DNA of 52,162 bases from Lachnospiraceae bacterium (GTDB lineage: Bacteria > Bacillota > Clostridia > Lachnospirales > Lachnospiraceae): contig JAFSXN010000037.1 of the NCBI GenBank assembly GCA_017444015.1, positions 1-52,162 of the forward strand, read 5' to 3'. The translations under genes were made by a program, and so were the position numbers. Positions 44,673 to 52,162 of the stretch are shown here, piece by piece. Within the stretch, counting starts at the first letter, position 1. Each line of letters begins with the position of its first letter. The notes beneath the pieces are model-generated. The model did no database searches, was not told the DNA's origin, and saw only the letters and a program-made list of their open reading frames with translations.

Positions 44673-45671
44673 CTATCTTTTTTCAGATTCCAAAAGCGCT
44701 TTTAGAAAAAGGACCGCCTGATATTCAAGCTCCCGCTCCTTTCTGAGATAAAACGCCTCAGCCGCTCCCTCCGGGATCTCCTCCGACCTCTCGCTTTCTG
44801 CCATTCTTCCCGGGTGGAACAAAATCTCCAGATTCCGTCCCTGCTTTTTAGCATAATTCATAAGCGGGCGAACGAGCTTACCGACTCTCTCCGCATCCAT
44901 TTCCCCGCTCATGATAAGCCCCCATAACAGCATACAGTCTCTTTTGTTCTTTCGATCCTCCGTATCCAGCTTTCCGGAATAAAAAAAGAGGATACGGTTT
45001 TTGACCAGATTGACCGGACGGAAGCTTAAGATCATGGGCCTTCCCTCTATCCGGTTCCTGATTCCCTCGGATAAAAAAGGAAACAACGGCTCTCTGGAAT
45101 TACGGATATATTCCACCGAACCGTTCTCGTTTGCGTTTTCCCTTAGAACCTCTGACAAAGCCTCTCTGACCACCGGGATCAGATGCGTATGCTGATGACT
45201 GTCGATACGAAGACCAAACTGGTCACAGGTGACACCATACTCCTTTGCGATCTCAAGACACCTCTGAATCGTTATCCAGACTTTATTGACCTGACTGGTT
45301 ATTTCCAACTTCAGCTCTTCCTTCAGCCGCCTCCTTCTGTTCGGAAGATAAGAACCCAAAAACAGAGCCTTCCAGTCCGTTGCGATCAAAGGAAGCCCAC
45401 GAACTCCCTCTTTGACAATCTGACTGCTCCGGTCCAGCTCTCCCTCCTTTGCGGCAAGACAAATCCCCTCTACAAGATCCAGATGTACGGACATCCTCGG
45501 CAGAAAGGGCAGAGACGGGATCGCTTCCTGCAGGAGCCTTATGCATTCCTCATAACAGCTCATATTAGGCACTATACTGATGCTGTTTAAGGCCCCTTCC
45601 TTCATAAGAGAAAGCATCTCTTCGGAGGTCCTCATTGTCAGCGCAAAGTCATCCGCATGAATATCGACCAT
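44673..45671 (-). CDS. YdjC/ChbG-family sugar N-deacetylase (NaxD/LgmC-like candidate)
   Basis: A 332-residue metal-dependent amidohydrolase. The N-terminal HADDFAL (His5, Asp7, Asp8), SVHLDLVEG (His63), DSHQHTH (Asp157 to His163) and LFHPG near the C terminus are the metal and catalytic residues of the YdjC/ChbG family. Known members deacetylate chitooligosaccharides, hopanoid sugars (HpnK) or undecaprenyl-phosphate-GalNAc (NaxD). Here it is nine bases after a polyprenyl-phosphate glycosyltransferase gene, so a lipid-linked amino sugar is the most likely substrate. The RBS (GGAG) is 12 bases from the ATG. No signal peptide is seen, as expected for deacetylation on the inner membrane face. 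Confidence 0.85.
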   Translation of the reverse strand: MVDIHADDFALTMRTSEEMLSLMKEGALNSISIVPNMSCYEECIRLLQEAIPSLPFLPRMSVHLDLVEGICLAAKEGELDRSSQIVKEGVRGLPLIATDWKALFLGSYLPNRRRRLKEELKLEITSQVNKVWITIQRCLEIAKEYGVTCDQFGLRIDSHQHTHLIPVVREALSEVLRENANENGSVEYIRNSREPLFPFLSEGIRNRIEGRPMILSFRPVNLVKNRILFFYSGKLDTEDRKNKRDCMLLWGLIMSGEMDAERVGKLVRPLMNYAKKQGRNLEILFHPGRMAESERSEEIPEGAAEAFYLRKERELEYQAVLFLKALLESEKR

Positions 45672-45680
45672 AGGGTTTTG

Positions 45681-46712
45681 TTACTCCGTTGTTCTTTTTC
45701 GATCTGTATCTGCCCGGTCCCCAATATTCTCCCTCCAGATCACAGAGTCAATGATATAATGGGGACGGTGCTTGGTTTCCATATAGATCTTTCCGATATA
45801 TTCTCCGATCACTCCCAGGGACAGAAGAATCACTCCCGCTGCGATCAGGGTAACGATCAAAAGCGTCGTATACCCGGGCACGTTTTTCCCAAGGATCCAG
45901 TCCGCTACAGCCACAATACACATCACAACGCTTAACAGGACGACGATGCAGCCGATCAGACTGATGAGATGTAAAGGTCTCGTGCTGAAGGAAGTGATCC
46001 CGTCCATGGCAAGCGTCAGCATCTTCTTTAAGGTATATTTGGAACTTCCGGCTTCCCGTTCCTTTACATCAAAGTATACAATATCTGAAGGAAACCCCAT
46101 GGCAGGGATCAGGCCGCGCAGGAACAGGTTGACTTCCCTGTAATCCGAAAGCGCGTCTAAGACCTTTTTAGAAACCAGCCGATAATCCGCATGGTTTGTG
46201 ATAACATTGCTCCCAAGTCCCTGCATCAGCTTATAGTAGAGAGAAGCTGTGGTTTTTTTCAAAAAGCCATCCGAGCTCCGGTCATTGCGAACCCCGTAAA
46301 CCACCTCGCTGCCTTTCTTATAGCAATCGATAAACCGGTCCAGCGCTTCGATATCCTGCTGGAGATCGGCATCGATGGTTACTACGATATCCGCCCTCTC
46401 CTTTGCGGTCATCATCCCGGCAAGGATCGCGTTTTGATGCCCTCTATTTCCCGCAAGCTTTACAACAGAGCAGCGGGGATCCTCTTTTGTGATCTGACAG
46501 AGCAGTAAAAAGGTTTTATCCGTGCTTCCGTCATCCACAAACAGGACCCGGCTTTCCTCATGGATCTGCTTCTCCTTTGCAAGCCGTTTCAGCTTATCCG
46601 AAAGCACTCCTGCCGATTTTCGAATGATCTCTTCCTCGTTATAGCAGGGGACGACCAGTATCAGCAACGGTCTTTCTCTGTTTTCCCCGATCATTGATCC
46701 ATCCATTGTCAC
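45681..46712 (-). CDS. Polyprenyl-phosphate glycosyltransferase with two membrane helices (GtrB/ArnC-type)
   Basis: 343 residues: a GT2 domain (LLILVVPCYNEEEII, FVDDGSTDKTF, NRGHQNAILAGM, TIDADLQQD) followed by two C-terminal membrane helices (about 235-262 and 272-300), the arrangement of GtrB, CsbB, ArnC and FlmF proteins, which attach a sugar to undecaprenyl phosphate. The segment GSSKYTLKKMLTLAMDGI before the helices is a family hallmark. It overlaps the upstream GT-C gene by 4 bases and precedes the deacetylase by 9, so the three should be made together. Confidence 0.9.
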   Translation of the reverse strand: MTMDGSMIGENRERPLLILVVPCYNEEEIIRKSAGVLSDKLKRLAKEKQIHEESRVLFVDDGSTDKTFLLLCQITKEDPRCSVVKLAGNRGHQNAILAGMMTAKERADIVVTIDADLQQDIEALDRFIDCYKKGSEVVYGVRNDRSSDGFLKKTTASLYYKLMQGLGSNVITNHADYRLVSKKVLDALSDYREVNLFLRGLIPAMGFPSDIVYFDVKEREAGSSKYTLKKMLTLAMDGITSFSTRPLHLISLIGCIVVLLSVVMCIVAVADWILGKNVPGYTTLLIVTLIAAGVILLSLGVIGEYIGKIYMETKHRPHYIIDSVIWRENIGDRADTDRKRTTE

Positions 46713-48415
46713 TCTTTCCTTCTGTATAAAATTGAATACTCCGGAAGCGTCTGATCCGCTTCAAAGCCCTCCGAGATCAGGTACGAAACAATATGCGGCC
46801 AGTCATCGTGAATGATATATACGGCATTTTCCTCTACGTTCAGCTCATCCGGAAGCTTTGCCGTAGCTCTCCCGTAGGACGGCTCTTCATCACTGTAAAC
46901 CTCCCCCTTCTCTCCCGCGAAATAATAGGTCTGCTGGTAGGAAGAGATCGCGCCATCCGCAAACTGTATATAAATATGCGTATTTTCATCCGTAAGATAC
47001 TGCTCCTCACTTTTCAGGATCGCTTTGCCCGGGGAGGCGCTGGTATACAGCGGATGGTACCCATAGACAGCATTCTGTAAAAAGAAATAGAAATACAGGA
47101 AAAAGGCAAAGGATGCCGAATTCCAGAGAAACAGCCAGATCAGATAAAACGGTCTTGAGGCAAACAGTCTGTATACGGCGATGGCGATAAACAATAAAAA
47201 CGGCATAAACAGCTCATTCACCCGGTTGACGTTGGGTTTTGTCACAAGAAGCATAAACACCGTAGCCCCGAACCAGTAGAACAGAAGCAGCGCAGAGACC
47301 GTAAAGCTCCTCTCCCGAAGTGAGCGGACCAGATCCTTTATACAGATCACAAAGCCCGCAAGCACAAAGGGCAGAAGAAACAGATAGATCGTTCCAAACT
47401 CCTTAAACGAATTATAGGTCAGCTCCTCGCCTCCTAAAAACAATTCCCTGAAAAACGAAAGATTAATACAGATATTGGAAAGGCTGACCTCCTGCTCCCT
47501 CGGGATCGGCAGCGGAAAGAAATCAGAGATCAGAGTAGAAAACCCCGGAATGATCTTAAAGTTGACCAGCTGGAACAAAACAAGCGGAAAGGCTAAGAGC
47601 CCTAACGGGATACCCAGTAAAAGCACCCGCTTTACGCTCAGCTTCCTTACTCGGATCAGGTAAATTCCGGTCAAAAGCAGAAAGATCGGAAAGACAATAT
47701 AGGATACCGCGTAGGTATAGAGGGAAAAGCCCATGACCAGTCCGGTCATTATCCAATCCCGATCCCTCTCATATTTTACTGCACGGATCGCAAAGTACAT
47801 AACAAAGGAAGAAAACGGAAGAAACAGATATGCCTCAAGTCCCCACCGTTCGGACATCAGATAGACCGGCATCGTAGTAACTAAAAGCGGCCCGAGCAGC
47901 GCCCACCCGTAGCTGCCTGTGATCTCATAACAGATCCCGAACATGGCAAAAAAGCAGAGCGCTCCCCAGAAAACAGCCTGGATCCGGAAGGAAAAGATCG
48001 TAGAAGGCAGGAAATTCAGCAGAACAGCCTCAACATAGGTATAAAGCGCGTTCTGTCCCCCGCCGTAATTCTGAAAATACACCGGATACCGGATACCGGA
48101 ACGGTCAGTGCCGTTGTCCCGGATACTCTTGGCATCCACCGCCATAGATAATTCATCCACATGGAATCCGTTCGGAAAGGAATCCAGTTTGAAAATCCGG
48201 GTAAACAAAAAAACCGCAAAAATCAGCAGAAGGATCACAAGATAATATCTGGTGATCCACTGACCCAGACGAAACATTATTTTGACCGATTCGGTCGATT
48301 CCATCTCCGGTGCCGTACCGCTCTCTGCTTCTGCCTGCTTTTGTCCTTTGAAATACGGTACTGCCGCAAACAGCAACGTGAGTACCAGCCCGGTTACCGC
48401 AAATAACTGAAACAT
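46709..48415 (-). CDS. GT-C glycosyltransferase (GT39/ArnT-like)
   Basis: 568 residues with about 12 membrane helices and a soluble C-terminal domain. The first outside loop contains FPNGFHVDELS with the acidic pair Asp87/Glu88 where PMT/ArnT-type enzymes keep their catalytic Asp; LMSERWGLEAYLFLP follows. Such enzymes take a sugar from polyprenyl phosphate and put it on an extracellular acceptor. Gene order with the GT2 and deacetylase suggests it uses their lipid-linked sugar. GAGGGAAAG precedes the ATG. An N-terminal helix plus charged segment (residues 1-48) precedes the usual first helix. Confidence 0.8.
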   Translation of the reverse strand: MFQLFAVTGLVLTLLFAAVPYFKGQKQAEAESGTAPEMESTESVKIMFRLGQWITRYYLVILLLIFAVFLFTRIFKLDSFPNGFHVDELSMAVDAKSIRDNGTDRSGIRYPVYFQNYGGGQNALYTYVEAVLLNFLPSTIFSFRIQAVFWGALCFFAMFGICYEITGSYGWALLGPLLVTTMPVYLMSERWGLEAYLFLPFSSFVMYFAIRAVKYERDRDWIMTGLVMGFSLYTYAVSYIVFPIFLLLTGIYLIRVRKLSVKRVLLLGIPLGLLAFPLVLFQLVNFKIIPGFSTLISDFFPLPIPREQEVSLSNICINLSFFRELFLGGEELTYNSFKEFGTIYLFLLPFVLAGFVICIKDLVRSLRERSFTVSALLLFYWFGATVFMLLVTKPNVNRVNELFMPFLLFIAIAVYRLFASRPFYLIWLFLWNSASFAFFLYFYFFLQNAVYGYHPLYTSASPGKAILKSEEQYLTDENTHIYIQFADGAISSYQQTYYFAGEKGEVYSDEEPSYGRATAKLPDELNVEENAVYIIHDDWPHIVSYLISEGFEADQTLPEYSILYRRKE

Positions 48416-48438
48416 CTTTCCCTCTTTTTCAGATCATT

Positions 48439-48471
48439 CGTAACTGTTCAGTCATAGCCTGAACAGTTACG
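48439..48471. other. 13-bp inverted repeat between the two GT-C genes
   Basis: CGTAACTGTTCAG and CTGAACAGTTACG form a perfect stem around TCATAGC, just past the stop of the upstream GT-C gene. There is no T run on the coding strand; it may act as an mRNA processing or stability hairpin. Confidence 0.5.
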
Positions 48472-48472
48472 T

Positions 48473-50062
48473 TCATTCTTTTTTGGGGATATAAAAATAC
48501 GTCTCCATGCCCTGTGCTTCTACGAAAACCTCAAACTCATCCGCCAGATCGTAATTTTCCTCAAGGAGACTACGGAATTCGTCCTCCTTTCCGAAAATTT
48601 CAAACGGCGTATCAATACTGTCGATCGTTACCAGGGAATACTCCCTGTTCCTGAGCTTTTCAAGCACCATCAGAGCATAATCTTTATATTTATCCTCAAA
48701 CTCATTCACATAGGGGAACAGGAGCTTTAAGATCCCGCTGTCCGCTCTGGTCACCGGGAGATAGCAGAGATCCCCGTGATTGAAATTATAGATACCGTTC
48801 ATTGTCCCGTAATACGCAAGAGGCGACGAAAGAATCATATCCTCGCTCCGGTAGCGGTCAAGCAGGGCGTAAGCCTTCCCCTGCGACTCCTCCCAACGGC
48901 GGATGTACTTCGGCCTCGGACTTAAGGAAAGCGCTGTCGTAAACAAGCCGGCAAAGCAGCAGAGAGAGAATATCACAAGTATTAACATCCAATTCCCCGA
49001 TGTTTGCATAATTCCATGCAGATTATACATGGCAATCAAAATCATTGACGGTATAAGCATAAAATAAAAATACCAAAGATCCGCACCATCGTGTCTGCCC
49101 AGGTAGGTAAGCGCCAAAGCATTAACGATTATATTGACCCAGACATAAGAAAGATTGTTCTCCGAAACCTCCGCGTAGAAATGGGCTTTGTCCGTAAAAA
49201 ACAGGATAGTATGCCTGAGTCCTCCCCACAGAGTCAGAAGAAACACCGGAAAGAACATCACAAACAACCGCTTCCACTTATCCAGAGCATATATAAAGCC
49301 CGCGCTTCCTCCTCCGACTCCGGTAAACATCTCATATAACCGGATCCCCCAGACACTTAAATGGGTCGGAAATACCGCATTGACGATCAGAACAGAGCCC
49401 GCAAACAGGATCGATCCGCTCAGAAGAAAAGTCAGAAGCTTTCTGTTTTTCATCTCAAAGAAGAACACCATAAGACCGATCAGAGCGTAATGCGGCTTCA
49501 GATAGACGATCAGAACCAGGAAAAACGCCCTGAGTACGGTATCAGCATAGGAGACCCTGTTCTCAACGATACTTAAGATCAGAATAAGCATCAGTGTTTC
49601 CGCCAAGGTATCCGGTCTTACGCATAGGAGGCCCCATCTTCTCAAGCAGAAAAACAAAAGGATCGCGGAGTACAGCGAGAGCGTCAGATCTCCCGTCAGT
49701 TTTTTTGTGATCACACCGATCAGGACCATCGATGCCGCCAGGTAGATAAAACCCATAATATACAAAGCGGGCGCAGGCGACAGTCCAAAGACCCTGACTA
49801 AAAGAAGCGCCGGAAATACATTCAAAAAACCACTGTCCAGTACTACTCTCGGAGCCTCATCCGTAGACAGATAGTCCAGCGCATACGGATTGATCCCTTT
49901 CGAGAGATCCTGTACTACCTGGAGTACCGCCCCGTCTCTGTATTCCGCCGGAAAATCATAAAACACAAAGGCCCGGACCAGATAGAAGGAACAGAGAACG
50001 ATACAGACAGCCAGAAGAAGCAGGTTGACTATGCGGGACGTTTCCGTTTGGTTCTTGAACAT
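48473..50062 (-). CDS. Polytopic GT-C-like membrane protein
   Basis: 529 residues with about 11 membrane helices; the first outside loop reads FPAEYRDGAVLQ, with Asp43 at the GT-C catalytic position, and the C-terminal 150 residues are soluble (SPRPKYIRRWEESQ, ending YFYIPKKE). It is probably a glycosyltransferase acting outside the membrane, second of its type in this unit. Its closest family is not clear to me. The putative RBS (AAGGA) is far from the ATG. It is the first gene of the leftward run that leads to the deacetylase. Confidence 0.65.
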   Translation of the reverse strand: MFKNQTETSRIVNLLLLAVCIVLCSFYLVRAFVFYDFPAEYRDGAVLQVVQDLSKGINPYALDYLSTDEAPRVVLDSGFLNVFPALLLVRVFGLSPAPALYIMGFIYLAASMVLIGVITKKLTGDLTLSLYSAILLFFCLRRWGLLCVRPDTLAETLMLILILSIVENRVSYADTVLRAFFLVLIVYLKPHYALIGLMVFFFEMKNRKLLTFLLSGSILFAGSVLIVNAVFPTHLSVWGIRLYEMFTGVGGGSAGFIYALDKWKRLFVMFFPVFLLTLWGGLRHTILFFTDKAHFYAEVSENNLSYVWVNIIVNALALTYLGRHDGADLWYFYFMLIPSMILIAMYNLHGIMQTSGNWMLILVIFSLCCFAGLFTTALSLSPRPKYIRRWEESQGKAYALLDRYRSEDMILSSPLAYYGTMNGIYNFNHGDLCYLPVTRADSGILKLLFPYVNEFEDKYKDYALMVLEKLRNREYSLVTIDSIDTPFEIFGKEDEFRSLLEENYDLADEFEVFVEAQGMETYFYIPKKE

Positions 50063-50184
50063 TACTAAATGCGATCCTTACTATATATTTGTATCTGCCC
50101 GGTTATCCTGGTCAGTCACATATATTTACCATAATCTGCGATTCCGATAAAGTATAGCACAAGATATGGGATTTTACTATAGAT

Positions 50185-50206
50185 TTCTTCTGTGCCGCCC
50201 TGCGCA
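50185..50206. repeat. Exact partial copy of the 43.4-kb repeat
   Basis: The 22 bases from TTCTTCTGTGCC to CCCTGCGCA match 43412-43433 exactly. It contains only the right half of the hairpin, next to the groL terminator. Confidence 0.7.
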
Positions 50207-50241
50207 CAACAAAAGAAGAGACTGCCAAAGCAGCCTCTTCT
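50207..50241 (-). terminator. Intrinsic terminator after groL
   Basis: On the minus strand AGAAGAGGCTGC pairs with GCAGTCTCTTCT (one G-U) around TTTG, followed by a T-rich tail (TTTTGTTG). It lies about 40 bases after the groL stop. Confidence 0.85.
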
Positions 50242-50282
50242 CCGTTTTTAAACCCATATTTACGTATGTCGATCCGACCTGT

Positions 50283-51920
<1,638 letters not shown>

Positions 51921-51963
51921 TTATATAATGATATTTTGATAACTCTTTAAAACAACCGGACGG

Positions 51964-52162
51964 TTATTCTACTACCGCAAGGATATCGCTCTGCTTTACA
52001 ATGATATACTCCTCATCGTCGAGCTTGACATCCGTTCCGGCATACTTTGAATAGATCACCTTCTGGCCAACGGAAACCTCCATCTTGACTTCCTTTCCGT
52101 CTACAACGGTTCCGGGGCCTACCGCGATGATTTCAGCCTGCTGCGGCTTTTCCTTGCTGTTG
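51964..52162 (-). CDS. groS: 10 kDa co-chaperonin GroES, 3' part
   Basis: The last 66 codons of groS, cut by the window's right edge. IIAVGPGTVVDGKEV, VGQKVIYSKYAGTDVKLDDE and the end IVKQSDILAVVE are typical of GroES, the lid of the GroEL chamber. It precedes groL as usual. Confidence 0.96.
   Translation of the reverse strand, partial: NSKEKPQQAEIIAVGPGTVVDGKEVKMEVSVGQKVIYSKYAGTDVKLDDEEYIIVKQSDILAVVE

Noticed and set aside
50063-50282. Small gene in the groL-GT-C intergenic region (68-codon plus frame)
   Set aside because: It overlaps the repeat copy and the groL terminator and has no RBS or similarity.

Overview
The window looks like chromosomal DNA of a Gram-positive clostridium, most likely a Lachnospiraceae member. 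The grounds are the family content (DUF4364, DUF5685, DUF1385/YqhQ, a Firmicute-type Lgt, zinc-binding L31), strong AGGAGG-type ribosome binding sites, sigma-A-like promoters and clostridial gene neighbourhoods. GC is close to half. Nothing suggests a phage or plasmid except recombinase remnants at the left edge. No tRNA, rRNA or CRISPR was seen, and no gene-free stretch exceeds 300 bases.

Left edge (1-1.6 kb): two broken pieces of large serine recombinase genes. One of them carries an in-frame GC-rich palindromic insertion.

1.6-12.4 kb: a long leftward cluster starting at a good promoter before rpmE: rpmE, yqhQ, prmC, prfA, a membrane zinc-ribbon protein, DUF5685, a DnaJ protein, a nuclease-helicase, an SGNH hydrolase, 1-phosphofructokinase and lgt, closed by an intrinsic terminator. 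Many of these genes overlap or nearly touch. The prfA-prmC-yqhQ-rpmE part is translation housekeeping; the DnaJ/DUF5685/zinc-ribbon part is an uncharacterised module.

12.5-18.7 kb: a GH2 beta-mannosidase, divergent from an aminotransferase followed by rho, then DUF4364 behind a long structured leader. Rho normally precedes rpmE in clostridia, so this part looks rearranged.

18.8-30.9 kb: a Zn/Cd/Pb-type P1B ATPase with a separate HMA metallochaperone; an operon of a truncated uracil permease, an rRNA methyltransferase, a glycosyltransferase and a GT-C-like membrane protein; a PfkB-family protein lacking the catalytic Asp; a TetR regulator with a 430-residue acidic tail; and purH.

31-35.4 kb: guaB, an ABC-2-like membrane protein and a PocR/GAF/PAS/degenerate-EAL signalling protein, running into purH. 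IMP-producing and IMP-consuming enzymes therefore sit in one leftward gene string.

35.4-50.1 kb: a surface-glycan island. It has two sugar-nucleotide aminotransferases (4-amino-4,6-dideoxy sugar type), glycosyltransferases, an MBOAT acyltransferase with an SGNH partner, thioredoxin, and a module of YdjC/ChbG deacetylase, polyprenyl-phosphate glycosyltransferase and two GT-C proteins. That module matches in content the NaxD/FlmF2/FlmK and LgmABC systems that add free hexosamine to lipid A in Gram-negatives. Its presence in a monoderm is the most interesting candidate system here. The island lies between groL and guaB, which are usually adjacent in clostridia.

50.2-52.2 kb: groL and the 3' part of groS, with a terminator after groL. 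All functional calls rest on motif and domain recognition by eye; no database search was run.
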